Positions 34,352 through 45,225 of a stretch of 64,000 bases of DNA are shown here, piece after piece. The stretch is from Burkholderia cepacia ATCC 25416 (GTDB lineage: Bacteria > Pseudomonadota > Gammaproteobacteria > Burkholderiales > Burkholderiaceae): positions 1,736,001-1,800,000 of the forward strand of contig NZ_CP012981.1 of the NCBI RefSeq assembly GCF_001411495.1. The letters run 5' to 3'. Every line of letters starts with the position of its first letter. Position 1 is the first letter of the stretch. Under the pieces are notes generated by a model. The model made no database searches. It was not told the DNA's origin and saw nothing but the letters and a program-made list of their open reading frames with translations. The translations under genes were made by a program, and so were the position numbers.

Positions 34352-34424
34352 CAATTCTCTGCCGGGCGATAAGCCGGGCAGATTCCCTAAGCGTTCTTCA
34401 ATCTCAGTCAAGAGAGGAGTGAAT

Positions 34425-34718
34425 ATGAACCTTCGTCCTTTGCACGATCGCGTGATCGTCAAGCGCCTGGATCAGGAAACCAAGACCGCCTCGGGCATCG
34501 TGATCCCCGACGCCGCTGCTGAAAAGCCGGATCAGGGCGAAGTCCTGGCGGTCGGCCCGGGCAAGCGTGACGACAAGGGCGCCCCGATCGCGCTCGACGT
34601 GAAGGTCGGCGATCGCGTCCTGTTCGGCAAGTACGCAGGCCAGACCGTGAAGGTCGACGGCAACGAACTGCTGGTCATGCGCGAAGAAGACATCATGGCC
34701 GTGGTCAACGCCAAGTAA
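34425..34718 (+). CDS. groES: Co-chaperonin GroES
   Basis: The 97-residue product is the usual size and starts [14 protein letters not shown], the typical GroES N-terminus, with the mobile-loop segment [23 protein letters not shown] 34425 follows AGAGAGGAG at the right distance; an in-frame GTG 6 bp upstream overlaps that site and is not used. Seven copies cap GroEL in protein folding. It is cotranscribed with groEL, 46 bp downstream, under the CIRCE-controlled promoter. Burkholderia genomes may carry further groESL copies; this one has the HrcA-type control region. Confidence 0.98.
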   Translation: MNLRPLHDRVIVKRLDQETKTASGIVIPDAAAEKPDQGEVLAVGPGKRDDKGAPIALDVKVGDRVLFGKYAGQTVKVDGNELLVMREEDIMAVVNAK

Positions 34719-34761
34719 GCGTCCACCGACGGTACATATTCCCAAGAATTCAAGGAGTTAG

Positions 34762-36405
<1,644 letters not shown>

Positions 36406-36460
36406 TCGACTTCGGTCGATGGTGTCCGGAGCGCGCAGCGATGCGCGTTCCAGCCAAAAG

Positions 36461-36492
36461 AAAAGACCCGCAGCGATGCGGGTCTTTTTTTA
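36461..36492. terminator. Bidirectional terminator between groEL and thiD
   Basis: AAAAGACCCGC and GCGGGTCTTTT form an 11-bp stem around a 6-base loop, with a T run after it on the plus strand and the matching T-rich flank on the minus strand. It can end both convergent transcripts. Confidence 0.92.
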
Positions 36493-36592
36493 TTGGTGCC
36501 GTTGAATCGGCGGCGGGCGCGGGACGGCCGGGTGCGGCAAGGATCGCGCTGCGAGTTCGCCGCGACGGCGGGACGTGCCCGCCGTGTCCGGC

Positions 36593-37459
36593 TCAATGCC
36601 GGTGCGACGTCCTCGGCACCGGGTCGACCTTCACCGCCGGCGGGGTATCCGCGTCTTCATTGCTGCGCGCCCAGAAGAACCGGTCGGGCAAATACGCGCC
36701 CATGCCGGGCCGGAACGCGTCACGCACGGCCTGGTACAGGTATTCCTGTGCCTCACGAACCGCTTCGGGCGGCTCCTGGCCGTTCGCGAGCAGTGCCGCG
36801 ATGGCCGCGCCCAGCGTGTCGGTGATGCCCATCAGCCGATGCGGCGAACGATCCCACATGTCCTCGCGCAACTGGCCTTCTTCGCCGTACAGCGTGTTGA
36901 CGAGCCGATGCGAGCCGGTCTCGGACGACAGGATGTACTCGCAGCCCTGCGACAGCAGGTGCGACACGGCTGCGTCGAGATTCGGCGCCTCGGCGTCGCC
37001 GTCCGGCTGCGCGAGCGCGATCAGCGTCGCGTAGTCGGCAACCAGCAGCGTGGTTTGCGGCGCGAGCAGGTCGGCGATCGATTCGCGCAGGTCGTCGGCG
37101 GCGAGCACGTGTTCGTCGTCGAGCGTGAAGTCCGGCGCGAGTACGAGCGGCACGCCGTCGTAGTCGGCGACGACCTCGGCGATCGCGCTCACGACTTCCG
37201 CACGCGTCGCCGCGCCGATCTTGAACGCGGCAACCGGCATGTCTTCGAGCAGCATGCGCGCCTGGGCGGCGACCACGTCGGGATCAAGGCCGGTGACTTC
37301 GTCGCAGGCGGCCGAGTCGCGCACCGTGTAGCCCGTCAGGACGGACACGCCGTGACAGCCCATGCTCGCCAGGGTCATCAGATCGGCTTGGAGGCCGGAG
37401 CCGCCGGTGGGATCGGACAGGCCGAAGGTGAGGACGATCGGAGGGGCGTTGCTGGACAT
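36593..37459 (-). CDS. thiD: Hydroxymethylpyrimidine/phosphomethylpyrimidine kinase ThiD
   Basis: The 288-residue product has the ThiD/PfkB-type kinase fold: LTFGLSDPTGGSGLQADL at the N-terminus (the family motif D-P-x-G-G-x-G-x-Q-A-D), MGCHGVSVLTGYTVRDS, and a C-terminal ATP-binding segment around GITDTLGAAIAALLANG (usually GTGCTL-like; here the residues read ITDTLG, so the motif is atypical). It phosphorylates HMP and HMP-P in thiamine synthesis. The start at 37459 (MSSNAPP) precedes the fold; a longer frame from 37615 adds unconserved residues. It is divergent from the rubredoxin gene and convergent with groEL. Confidence 0.88.
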   Translation of the reverse strand: MSSNAPPIVLTFGLSDPTGGSGLQADLMTLASMGCHGVSVLTGYTVRDSAACDEVTGLDPDVVAAQARMLLEDMPVAAFKIGAATRAEVVSAIAEVVADYDGVPLVLAPDFTLDDEHVLAADDLRESIADLLAPQTTLLVADYATLIALAQPDGDAEAPNLDAAVSHLLSQGCEYILSSETGSHRLVNTLYGEEGQLREDMWDRSPHRLMGITDTLGAAIAALLANGQEPPEAVREAQEYLYQAVRDAFRPGMGAYLPDRFFWARSNEDADTPPAVKVDPVPRTSHRH

Positions 37460-37713
37460 GTAAAAATGGGGCAAGAGAAAAACGGGAAAGCGACGGACAT
37501 GCGGACGGCGAGGCGAAATGGGCGTTTTCGGCCCTGTGTTGCCCGGCAGGCCGCACTTTTCAGCCATTATGCGGCGGAATCCGGCCCGCACGACGGATTT
37601 TTTAGCGCAGCGCAACGTAGTCGCCTTACTCCAGCGCGATTGCTAGGCAGTCCGGCCCCGACACGGTACCATCATGGCTCCCGAATTTACCGACTTTCCC
37701 GACGCGGCTTAAG

Positions 37714-37884
37714 ATGGAATACAAGAGCTGGATGTGCCTGATTTGTGGCTGGATTTATGACGAAGAAGCCGGGCTGCCCGAAGAGGGCATCGCCCCGGGC
37801 ACGCGCTGGGAAGACGTCCCGATCAATTGGACGTGTCCTGAATGCGGCGCCCGCAAGGAAGACTTCGAGATGGTCCAGATCTGA
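37714..37884 (+). CDS. rubA: Rubredoxin
   Basis: The 56-residue product is a canonical rubredoxin. The two iron-binding CxxC motifs are CLICG (about residue 8) and CPECG (about residue 42), separated by the usual spacing with YDEEAG and PINWTCP between. It carries one electron on an Fe(Cys)4 centre in the cytoplasm. It is too short to be noticed by length alone, but the motif set is unambiguous. The gene is divergent from thiD, and 103 bp downstream begins a protein of unknown function. Confidence 0.97.
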   Translation: MEYKSWMCLICGWIYDEEAGLPEEGIAPGTRWEDVPINWTCPECGARKEDFEMVQI

Positions 37885-37987
37885 CCGGACCCTCGGCCCA
37901 CGGCACACCGCTCAGGCCTCGCATCGGCCCGGCGCTCGCGCGCCGAGGCCTGCGCGAGCGACTTGACGATGACAGGCGCGCGTGTGC

Positions 37988-39289
37988 ATGAGGCCCGAAC
38001 CGGCGAACGTTCCCCACCCTGACGCATTGCCCAACCCGCGCGGCGGGGCCGTGCGCGCGGCCGACGCGTGGCTTGCGGCGGCTACCGACGCATTCGAGCG
38101 TCGCGACGACGCGGCCGCGCCGCTGTCCGCCGCGGCGGCCGTGCTGGCGGAAGCCGGCTGGCTGCCGGCCGCGCGATTCGCGGGGCAGTTGTCGGCCGCC
38201 GTGCCGCTCGTCGCCGTCGAGCCGACTTCGGCCGGCTGGCGGGCCGCGCTGCGCGATTTCCGCGCGGCCGTCGGCCGCCACAACCTGCGCGAGCTCGCCT
38301 GCTCGCCCGTTCTCTTCGAACATTTCCGTGCTTTGCGCGCGCAAAGCGCCGCCGACCTGCGCGCGAGCGCGCCGCTCGACGCGCTCGCGCTCGTCGGCCG
38401 CGCGGTGCCGCCGGCCACGCTGCGCGCGTTGCCCGATGCGTTTGCGACCCGGATTCGTGCCCGCTACGAACAGGCGCTGCTTGGCGTGCTGCGCGCGGGA
38501 CACGGCGCGCCCGATGCGGCACTCGCCGAACTCGACGCGATGCTGGCCGTGCTGGCGGGCGACGATCCCTACGATTTCTGGCGGCTCGCGGCCGCGTGCG
38601 TGCGCGCGCTGCGCGCCAGCGGCGCGCCGGAACTGAAGCGCTTTCTCGCGCGGACGAACCTGCTGCTCGGCGAGCACGCGCAGGGCCGGCGCAGTGCGCC
38701 GCCGGAACTTGTGCGCGAGACGGTGGCGCTGCTGTGGCGCGATTTCGCGCTGTTCGGCGCCGCAGCCGAGGATGTCGCACTCGTCGACGTGCTGCACGAC
38801 TACGGGCTGACGGTCGACTGGCACGTCGCCGGCACGCCCGCATCGGAGGCGCTGTGGGAGGCCGATGCCGCCCGGGCCGAGCACGATGCGGTTGCCGCCG
38901 CGCCGACCCGCGCGCTTGGCGTCGTGACGGTCAATGCGCATGCCTATGAGGATTTCCTGCAGACGGCCGATGCGTCGATGGCCGACCTCGCTGCCGATCC
39001 GGCCGCGGCCGACGCGGGGGCCGCGTGGCACGCGTCCGGCGCTGCCTACCGGGTCGGTACGGCCGCATGCGCGCTCGGGCTCGGCCATGCGGCGCTCCTG
39101 GCCGACACGCTGGGCCTGGCGTGGCGGCGTGCGGCGCACGGCGTGCCGCTCGCCGACGGCGGCCTCGATGCGCACGGCCACGCGTCCGACATGCTGCGCG
39201 CGGCGCTGCTGAAGATCGCCGCCGGCGTGGCGCCGCCGGACCTCACCGCGGCGTCCGGCGCGCTCGGCGCGGCGCTCGGCCGGGCCTGA
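37988..39289 (+). CDS. Uncharacterised Ala-rich helical protein
   Basis: The product is 433 residues, rich in alanine (runs such as AAAPLSAAAAVLAEAG), leucine and arginine, and apparently all-helical, with no signal peptide or membrane segment. ATG 37988 is chosen over GTG 37982 two codons upstream. No catalytic motif is visible. In related beta-proteobacteria the rubredoxin gene is followed by type IV pilus chemosensory genes (pilG onwards), and the pattern here loosely resembles the helical N-terminal, Hpt-like part of PilL or FimL. That is a weak suggestion, and no phospho-acceptor His motif could be found. Codon bias strongly supports a real gene. Confidence 0.75.
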   Translation: MRPEPANVPHPDALPNPRGGAVRAADAWLAAATDAFERRDDAAAPLSAAAAVLAEAGWLPAARFAGQLSAAVPLVAVEPTSAGWRAALRDFRAAVGRHNLRELACSPVLFEHFRALRAQSAADLRASAPLDALALVGRAVPPATLRALPDAFATRIRARYEQALLGVLRAGHGAPDAALAELDAMLAVLAGDDPYDFWRLAAACVRALRASGAPELKRFLARTNLLLGEHAQGRRSAPPELVRETVALLWRDFALFGAAAEDVALVDVLHDYGLTVDWHVAGTPASEALWEADAARAEHDAVAAAPTRALGVVTVNAHAYEDFLQTADASMADLAADPAAADAGAAWHASGAAYRVGTAACALGLGHAALLADTLGLAWRRAAHGVPLADGGLDAHGHASDMLRAALLKIAAGVAPPDLTAASGALGAALGRA

Positions 39290-39483
39290 CGAACAGGGGG
39301 ACGAGCAAGGGGATGAACACGCGGCGGCGGCCCTTGCCGCGCGGGCCTGCAACACGCTGCCGACAGCGCCCGCGCGCGTGTTAGAGTGCCGTGTGATCCG
39401 CGCGCGCCGTTGCCAGCGCGGCGCGGCGTTGCTTGTTGATCGCGGCCCGGTCAGGCCGCGGCGTCTTTGCTAAAATTCAAACC

Positions 39484-40062
39484 ATGTCAAAGCCTTCCGA
39501 TCGCATCAATCTCACCAACCAGTTCCTGATCGCCATGCCGAACATGGCGGATCCGACGTTTTCAGGAACGGTGGTCTATCTTTGCGATCACAGCGAGCGC
39601 GGTGCGCTCGGCCTCGTCATCAATCGTCCTACCGACATCGACCTCGAATCGTTGTTCAACCGCATCGACCTGAAGCTCGACATCGAGCCGCTGCTGCACA
39701 TCCCGGTGTATTTCGGCGGCCCGGTCCAGACCGAGCGCGGTTTCGTGCTGCATGAACCGGTGGAGGGCGCGAGCTACAACTCGTCGATGTCCGTCGAGGG
39801 CGGGCTGGAGATGACCACGTCGAAGGACGTGCTCGAGGCGGTCGCGACCGGCAACGGCCCGAAACGCTTCCTGCTGACGCTCGGGCATGCGGGCTGGGGG
39901 GCCGGGCAGCTCGAGGAAGAAATTTCCCGCAACGGCTGGCTGACGGTTGCAGCCGATCCGCGCATCGTGTTCGACACGCCGGCCGAAGAGCGCTTCGAAG
40001 CCGCGCTCGGCCTGCTCGGCGTCAGTTCGTCGATGCTGTCCGGCGAAGCAGGGCACGCATGA
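39484..40062 (+). CDS. yqgE: YqgE/AlgH family protein (DUF179)
   Basis: The 192-residue product matches the family: [20 protein letters not shown] at the N-terminus, [18 protein letters not shown], and [15 protein letters not shown] in the middle. The biochemical function of the family is not known; AlgH influences alginate production in Pseudomonas. ATG 39484 follows a poor ribosome-binding site, and an in-frame start at 39433 would add an unconserved leader. The ATG of ruvX overlaps its stop (ATGA), so it heads the yqgE-ruvX-pyrR-pyrB-pyrC'-plsC run. Pairing with ruvX is conserved in proteobacteria. Confidence 0.93.
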   Translation: MSKPSDRINLTNQFLIAMPNMADPTFSGTVVYLCDHSERGALGLVINRPTDIDLESLFNRIDLKLDIEPLLHIPVYFGGPVQTERGFVLHEPVEGASYNSSMSVEGGLEMTTSKDVLEAVATGNGPKRFLLTLGHAGWGAGQLEEEISRNGWLTVAADPRIVFDTPAEERFEAALGLLGVSSSMLSGEAGHA

Positions 40063-40508
40063 GTGGCGCGAGCGCGCGCGATGCGACGCTGCTCGCGTTC
40101 GACTACGGCGAAAAACGTATCGGCGTCGCGATCGGCAATGCGCTGACGCGCTCGGCCCGTGCGCTCGTCGTGATCCAGAACCTGAACCGCGAACACCGCT
40201 TCAAGGCGGTCGGCGACCTGCTGGCCGAATGGCGGCCGGACGCGCTCGTCGTCGGCCTGCCGATGCATCCGGACGGCACGCCGCACGACATGACGCAGCA
40301 GGCGAAGCGCTTCGGCAACCAGCTGAACGGCCGCTTCGGGCTGCCCGTCACCTGGGTCGACGAGCGTTATTCGTCGGTCGAAGCCGAGGCCGGGCTGCGC
40401 GAGCGCAACGTGCGCGGCCGTGCCCGGGCCGAGATGCTCGATGCCGAAGCCGCGCGCGTTATCCTTCAACAGTATCTCGATCAATTGTCCGACCATGAGC
40501 ACCATTGA
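40059..40508 (+). CDS. ruvX: Holliday-junction resolvase-like protein RuvX (YqgF)
   Basis: The 149-residue product has the RNase H-like fold of YqgF: the acidic residue in [16 protein letters not shown], the loop [16 protein letters not shown], and the conserved [10 protein letters not shown] with a final acidic residue in DAEAARVIL. It is required for processing of pre-16S rRNA 5' ends in E. coli and was first named for predicted junction resolution. It overlaps yqgE by 4 bp and pyrR by 14 bp, so the three genes are translated in close coupling. Confidence 0.94.
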   Translation: MSGASARDATLLAFDYGEKRIGVAIGNALTRSARALVVIQNLNREHRFKAVGDLLAEWRPDALVVGLPMHPDGTPHDMTQQAKRFGNQLNGRFGLPVTWVDERYSSVEAEAGLRERNVRGRARAEMLDAEAARVILQQYLDQLSDHEHH

Positions 40509-41007
40509 CGCCGAGGCGCTTTACCGCGTCCTGCTCGACCAGATCCGCGCCGCGTACGGCACGGCTTTCGCCGAACCGGGCGGCCCGCGGCTCGCCGGCA
40601 TTCACAGCGGCGGCGCATGGCTCGCCGAGCGCCTCGCGCTCGATCTCGGCGCGCCGGCGTTCGGCGTCGTGAACGTCGCGCTGCACCGCGACGATTACGC
40701 GAAAAAGGGGCTGCACAGCCAGGCCAGCCCGACGTCGCTGCCGTTCGAAATCGACGGCGCGCGCATCGTGCTCGTCGACGACGTGTTGTATACCGGGCGC
40801 ACCGTGCGCGCGGCGCTCAACGAGCTGTTCGACTACGGCCGTCCGGCCGCGGTCGAGCTCGCGGTGCTCGCCGATCGCGGCGGCCGCGAGCTGCCGGTCG
40901 CCGCGCGCTTCGCGGGCGGCACGCTGGACGTGCCGGCCGGCGCGACGCTCGTGCTCGCGCGCGACGACGCGCAGTTCACGCTGCGCGTCGAGGCGCACGG
41001 CGCCTGA
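40495..41007 (+). CDS. pyrR: Pyrimidine regulatory protein/uracil phosphoribosyltransferase PyrR
   Basis: The 170-residue product is a type I phosphoribosyltransferase with the PRPP-binding motif [18 protein letters not shown] (about residues 85-102), [15 protein letters not shown] near the N-terminus and the surrounding PyrR pattern. In proteobacteria it acts as a uracil phosphoribosyltransferase and regulator of pyr genes. ATG 40495 lies inside the end of ruvX. It is followed by pyrB and the inactive pyrC homologue, the order found in pseudomonads. No attenuator-like structure was recognised in the 73-bp gap to pyrB. Confidence 0.93.
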   Translation: MSTIDAEALYRVLLDQIRAAYGTAFAEPGGPRLAGIHSGGAWLAERLALDLGAPAFGVVNVALHRDDYAKKGLHSQASPTSLPFEIDGARIVLVDDVLYTGRTVRAALNELFDYGRPAAVELAVLADRGGRELPVAARFAGGTLDVPAGATLVLARDDAQFTLRVEAHGA

Positions 41008-41080
41008 GCGGCACGCGAACCGTATCCCGGGCCGCTGGTTTGCACCGCGGCCCGTTTGCATAGTTGGAATCACGCACACC

Positions 41081-42112
41081 ATGACCACCGACACCACTGG
41101 CCGCACCGGCAATCCCGCTGCGGCCGCGAGCCCCGACCGGTTCCGCTACGGCTTCCTGAAGGGCAATCCGCAGCTCACGAAAAACGGCGAGCTGAAGCAC
41201 CTGCTGTCGATCGAGGGCCTGCCGCGCTCGATCGTCACTCACATCCTCGATACGGCCGAGCAGTTCGTCAGCGTGACGGACCGTGAAGTGAAGAAGGTGC
41301 CGCTGCTGCGCGGCAAGTCCGTGTTCAACCTGTTCTTCGAGAACTCGACGCGTACCCGCACGACCTTCGAGATCGCCGCGACGCGCCTGTCGGCCGACGT
41401 GCTGAACCTGAACATCAATGCGTCGTCGACGAGCAAGGGCGAATCGCTGCTCGACACGATCAACAACCTGTCGGCGATGCATGCCGACCTGTTCGTCGTG
41501 CGTCACGCGTCGAGCGGCGCGCCGTACCTGATCGCCGAGCACTGCGCACCGCACGTGCACGTGATCAACGCGGGCGACGGCCGTCATGCGCACCCGACGC
41601 AGGGCCTGCTCGACATGTACACGATCCGTCACTACAAGCGCGACTTCACGAAGCTGCGCGTGGCGATCGTCGGCGACATCCTGCATTCGCGCGTCGCCCG
41701 CTCCGACATCCACGCGCTCACCACGCTCGGCGTGCCGGAAGTGCGCGCGATCGGCCCGCGCACGCTGCTGCCGGGCGGCCTCGAGCAGATGGGCGTGAAG
41801 GTGTTCCACAACCTCGACGAAGGGCTGAAGGGCGTCGACGTGATCATCATGCTGCGCCTGCAGAACGAGCGGATGAGCGGCGCGCTGCTGCCGTCGGCGC
41901 AGGAGTACTTCAAGACCTGGGGCCTGACGCCCGAGCGCCTCGCGCTCGCCGCGCCCGACGCGATCGTGATGCACCCCGGCCCGATGAACCGCGGCGTCGA
42001 GATCGACTCGCAGGTCGCCGACGGCCCGCAGTCGGTGATCCTCAACCAGGTCACGTTCGGCATCGCCGTGCGGATGGCGGTGATGGGCATCGTCGCCGGC
42101 AACAGCGACTGA
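41081..42112 (+). CDS. pyrB: Aspartate carbamoyltransferase catalytic subunit PyrB
   Basis: The 343-residue product has the carbamoyl-phosphate-binding motif [12 protein letters not shown] (about residues 87-98), the loop SSSTSKGES and [13 protein letters not shown] (about residue 170), all typical of aspartate transcarbamoylase, which makes carbamoyl-aspartate in pyrimidine synthesis. It is longer at the N-terminus than the E. coli catalytic chain, as in the class A type from Pseudomonas that associates with a dihydroorotase-like subunit. Just such a subunit is encoded next. There is no pyrI gene. Confidence 0.97.
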   Translation: MTTDTTGRTGNPAAAASPDRFRYGFLKGNPQLTKNGELKHLLSIEGLPRSIVTHILDTAEQFVSVTDREVKKVPLLRGKSVFNLFFENSTRTRTTFEIAATRLSADVLNLNINASSTSKGESLLDTINNLSAMHADLFVVRHASSGAPYLIAEHCAPHVHVINAGDGRHAHPTQGLLDMYTIRHYKRDFTKLRVAIVGDILHSRVARSDIHALTTLGVPEVRAIGPRTLLPGGLEQMGVKVFHNLDEGLKGVDVIIMLRLQNERMSGALLPSAQEYFKTWGLTPERLALAAPDAIVMHPGPMNRGVEIDSQVADGPQSVILNQVTFGIAVRMAVMGIVAGNSD

Positions 42113-42173
42113 GCCCGCTTTCGCGCATCCTGATCCAGGCACTCAACGCATTCAACGCATTCACAGACAGCGC

Positions 42174-43463
42174 ATGAAGATTCATATCAAAGGCGGCACG
42201 CTGATCGACCCGGTCGCCGGCACCGAACGGCAGGCCGACGTTTTCGTCGCGGACGGCAAGGTCGCCGCGATTGCCGACGCTGGCACCGCCGCGCCGGCCG
42301 GTTTCAACGCCGAGAAGACCATCGACGCATCGGGCCTGAGCGTCGCGCCCGGCCTCGTCGACCTGTGCGCGCGGCTGCGCGAGCCGGGCTACGAGCACAA
42401 GGCGACGCTCGCGTCCGAGATGGCCGCGGCCGTCGCGGGCGGCGTCACGACCCTCGTCTGCCCGCCGGATACCGACCCCGTGCTCGACGAGCCGGGCCTC
42501 GTCGAGATGCTCAAGTTCCGCGCACGCAACCTCCAACAGGCGAACGTGCATCCGCTCGGCGCGCTGACGGTCGGCCTCAAGGGTGAAGTGATCACCGAGA
42601 TGGTCGCGCTGACCGAGTCCGGCTGCGTCGGCTTCACGCATGCCAACGTGCCGGTGCGCGACACGCAGGTGCTGCTGCGTGCGCTGCAGTACGCGAGCAC
42701 CTACGGCTACACGACGTGGCTGCGTCCGCAGGACGCATTCATCGGCCGTGGCGGCGTTGCCGCGAGCGGCGCGCTTGCGTCGCGGCTCGGGCTGTCCGGC
42801 GTGCCGGTTGCGGCCGAGACGATCGCGCTGCACACGATCTTCGAACTGATGCGCGTGACGGGCGCACGCGTGCACCTCGCGCGGCTGTCGTCGGCGGCCG
42901 GCCTCGCACTCGTGCGCGCGGCGAAAGCCGAGGGGCTGCCCGTGACGTGCGACGTCGGCGTGAATCACGTGCACCTGATCGATGTCGACATCGGCTACTT
43001 CGATTCGCAGTTCCGGCTCGATCCGCCGCTGCGCAGCGAGCGCGATCGCGAAGCGATTCGCGTGGCGCTCGCCGACGGGACGATCGACGCGATCTGCTCC
43101 GACCACACGCCGGTCGACGACGACGAGAAGCTGCTGCCGTTCGGCGAAGCGACGCCGGGCGCGACGGGGCTCGAGCTGCTGCTGTCGCTGACGCTGAAGT
43201 GGGCGGACGAAACGCGTACGCCGCTCGCGCAGGCGCTGCGCCGCATCACGTCCGCGCCGGCCGACGTGCTGCAGCTGCCGGCCGGCCGCCTCGCCGAAGG
43301 CGGCGCGGCCGACCTGTGCGTGTTCGACCCGCGCGCGCACTGGCGCGTCGAGCCGCGTGCGCTGAAGAGCCAGGGCCACAACTCGCCGTTCCTCGGCTAC
43401 GAACTGCCCGCCTGCGTGCGCACGACGCTCGTCGCCGGACAGATCGCGTTCGAGCGCCCCTGA
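42174..43463 (+). CDS. pyrC': Catalytically inactive dihydroorotase homologue (PyrC'/PyrX)
   Basis: The 429-residue product has the amidohydrolase fold of dihydroorotase, with GLSVAPGLVDLCARLREPG where active enzymes have D-x-H-x-H. The two metal-binding histidines are replaced by Cys and Arg. The later metal site (ICSDHTPVDDDEK) is kept, so the loss is specific. In Pseudomonas the corresponding PyrC' has no dihydroorotase activity but is needed to assemble aspartate transcarbamoylase. Direct position behind pyrB supports the same structural role. A functional pyrC must be elsewhere in the genome. ATG 42174 lies 61 bp after pyrB. Confidence 0.93.
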   Translation: MKIHIKGGTLIDPVAGTERQADVFVADGKVAAIADAGTAAPAGFNAEKTIDASGLSVAPGLVDLCARLREPGYEHKATLASEMAAAVAGGVTTLVCPPDTDPVLDEPGLVEMLKFRARNLQQANVHPLGALTVGLKGEVITEMVALTESGCVGFTHANVPVRDTQVLLRALQYASTYGYTTWLRPQDAFIGRGGVAASGALASRLGLSGVPVAAETIALHTIFELMRVTGARVHLARLSSAAGLALVRAAKAEGLPVTCDVGVNHVHLIDVDIGYFDSQFRLDPPLRSERDREAIRVALADGTIDAICSDHTPVDDDEKLLPFGEATPGATGLELLLSLTLKWADETRTPLAQALRRITSAPADVLQLPAGRLAEGGAADLCVFDPRAHWRVEPRALKSQGHNSPFLGYELPACVRTTLVAGQIAFERP

Positions 43464-43482
43464 ACCACGCCGGACCTTCGCC

Positions 43483-44340
43483 ATGATTGCCCTTCGCAAG
43501 CTGCGTCTCGTCTTTCACCTGTTGCGCGGCATGGCGATCGTCGCGCTGCGTTTTTCGCACGTCACGCCCGCGCGGCGTGCCGAGATGACGCGCCGCTGGT
43601 CGCTCAAGCTGCTGCGGATCTGCGGGATGCGCCTCGTCGTCCACAACGACGGCGCGCGGCTTGACGCGAGCGCGCTCGTGGTCGGCAATCACGTGTCCTG
43701 GCTCGACATCTACACGATCAACGCGTGGCGGCCGACGCCTTTCGTGTCGAAGGCCGAGGTGCGGCAATGGCCGGTCGTCGGCTGGCTCGCCGAGAAGCTC
43801 GACACCGTGTTCCTGCAGCGCGAGAAGCGCACCGAGGCGATGCGGGTCATGCACGAAATGGCCGAGCGCCTGCGCAACGGCGGGCTGATGTGCGTGTTTC
43901 CGGAAGGCACGACGACCGACGGGCAGGAGCTGCTGCCGTTCCATGCGAACCTGTTCCAGGCCGCGGTATCGGCGGGCTGCGCGGTGCAGCCGATCTGCCT
44001 GATGTACGAGGACGCGCAGCGGCGGCAGTCGGTCGCGCCGGCCTACACGGGCGAGCTGGCGCTCGGCAAGTCGCTCGACATGGTGTTGCGCGGTGGCCCG
44101 ATCGTCGCGCATCTTTACGTGTGCGAGCCGATCGCGCCGGGCTGCGACCGGCGGGCGACGTCCGCCGCGGCGCGCGATGCGATCGCGGCCGCGCTCGCGA
44201 CGCTGCAGGAGAAGGTCGGCAAGCCGTCGGCCGAGTCGCTCGCGGAACTGGCGAAGCATGCGTATCCGGCGACCGAGGTCGGTGCCGGCGCGGCAGGCAA
44301 CGAGGCGGCCGACGCACCCGTGCCGGGGCGAGAGGGCTGA
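43483..44340 (+). CDS. plsC: 1-acyl-sn-glycerol-3-phosphate acyltransferase PlsC
   Basis: The 285-residue product has the acyltransferase motifs NHVSWLD (HX4D, about residue 65), FPEGTTTDG (about residue 140) and an N-terminal membrane-associated helix (LRLVFHLLRGMAIVALRF). It transfers an acyl group to lysophosphatidic acid to make phosphatidic acid at the inner membrane. It is the last gene of the yqgE-pyr run, 19 bp after the pyrC homologue, and faces apaH convergently. The C-terminal 25 residues (Ala- and Gly-rich) are not part of the fold. Confidence 0.92.
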   Translation: MIALRKLRLVFHLLRGMAIVALRFSHVTPARRAEMTRRWSLKLLRICGMRLVVHNDGARLDASALVVGNHVSWLDIYTINAWRPTPFVSKAEVRQWPVVGWLAEKLDTVFLQREKRTEAMRVMHEMAERLRNGGLMCVFPEGTTTDGQELLPFHANLFQAAVSAGCAVQPICLMYEDAQRRQSVAPAYTGELALGKSLDMVLRGGPIVAHLYVCEPIAPGCDRRATSAAARDAIAAALATLQEKVGKPSAESLAELAKHAYPATEVGAGAAGNEAADAPVPGREG

Positions 44341-44385
44341 CGCGTTGGGGCCGACCCACCTCCGGCCCCGCGAATCAGTCTCTCG

Positions 44386-45225
44386 TCACTCTCCGCCCGG
44401 TGAGCGGCACGCTTCGCACTGCACCTGCGTGACCGTTCGCTGCGCCGGATCGGCCGTCAGCCGCACGGCCGACAGCTGGTTACCCCACACACACCCCGAA
44501 TCGAGCGCGACGAGGTTCTCTCGCAGCATCAGGCCGAGCGCGGCCCAGTGCCCGAACACGACCGTCACGTCTTCCGTGCGGCGCCCCGGTACGTCGAACC
44601 ACGGCAGGTAGCCGGGCGGCGCGCTGTCGGGGCCGCCGTTCGCCTTGAATTCCATCGCGCCGTCGGGCGTGCAGAAGCGCACGCGCGTGAATGCGTTGAA
44701 CGCGACGCGCATCCGGTCGCGTTTCTTCAGGTTGGGACTCCATCGATTCGGCTCGTTGCCGTACAGCTGCTGCAGCGTATCGCGCCAGTCGGGCGCGCGC
44801 AGCGCGCGCTGGAGTTCGTCGGCAAGTTCGAGCACCAGCGTGGTGTCCCACTGCGGCAGCACGCCCGCGTGCACGAGCAGCATTCCGTTTTCCGCATGCA
44901 CGAACGGGCGATGGCGGACCCAGTCGAGCAGCGCGTCGGCGCCGGGGTCGTCGAGGATTTCGCCAATCGTGTCGCCCGGGCGCTCGGTGCGCAGGCCGGC
45001 GGAGACCGCAAGCAGGTGGAGGTCGTGATTGCCGAGCACGACGGTCGCGCGCGGGCCGAGGTCGACGAGCGCACGCAGCGCGGCGAGGGAGCCGGGGCCG
45101 CGGTTGACGACGTCGCCGGCGATCCATAGCGGGGTGTCGGCAGGCGGGGACAGCTTGTCGAGCAGCGACTGGAGAGCGGAATGACAGCCCTGGATGTCGC
45201 CGATTGCGATGGGGGTGCGGGTCAT
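44386..45225 (-). CDS. apaH: Bis(5'-nucleosyl)-tetraphosphatase, symmetrical (ApaH)
   Basis: The 279-residue product has the metallophosphatase motifs GDIQGCHSALQ, GDVVNRGPGS, GNHDLHL, and the His in LLVHAGVLPQWD. It hydrolyses diadenosine tetraphosphate (Ap4A) to two ADP. The start is taken at ATG 45225 (MTRTPIAIGDIQG), just before the first motif; an upstream in-frame extension from 45282 adds unconserved residues. The sequence CCTCTC before it is not a ribosome-binding site, so translation may be weak. In many Burkholderia genomes it borders the rml/O-antigen locus, as here. Confidence 0.95.
   Translation of the reverse strand: MTRTPIAIGDIQGCHSALQSLLDKLSPPADTPLWIAGDVVNRGPGSLAALRALVDLGPRATVVLGNHDLHLLAVSAGLRTERPGDTIGEILDDPGADALLDWVRHRPFVHAENGMLLVHAGVLPQWDTTLVLELADELQRALRAPDWRDTLQQLYGNEPNRWSPNLKKRDRMRVAFNAFTRVRFCTPDGAMEFKANGGPDSAPPGYLPWFDVPGRRTEDVTVVFGHWAALGLMLRENLVALDSGCVWGNQLSAVRLTADPAQRTVTQVQCEACRSPGGE

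Larger units (their letters stand above)
33766..34424. other. Intergenic region upstream of groES
   Basis: These 659 bp mark the end of the accessory region. The first 230 bp hold no gene or clear element. A perfect hairpin palindrome lies at 34007-34024, and the groESL promoter and CIRCE operator are at 34297-34351. The last 70 bp form the leader with the groES ribosome-binding site AGAGAGGAG at 34411. Confidence 0.5.

Noticed and set aside
37823..39355. A 510-codon minus-strand frame opposite the protein after rubredoxin
   Set aside because: The product is low-complexity Arg/Gly/Ala sequence, it runs into the rubredoxin gene, and third-position bias favours the plus strand.
44341..44385. 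GGGGCCG...CGGCCCC stem between plsC and apaH as a terminator
   Set aside because: The 7-bp stem is real but no T run follows on either strand, so it was not listed as a terminator.
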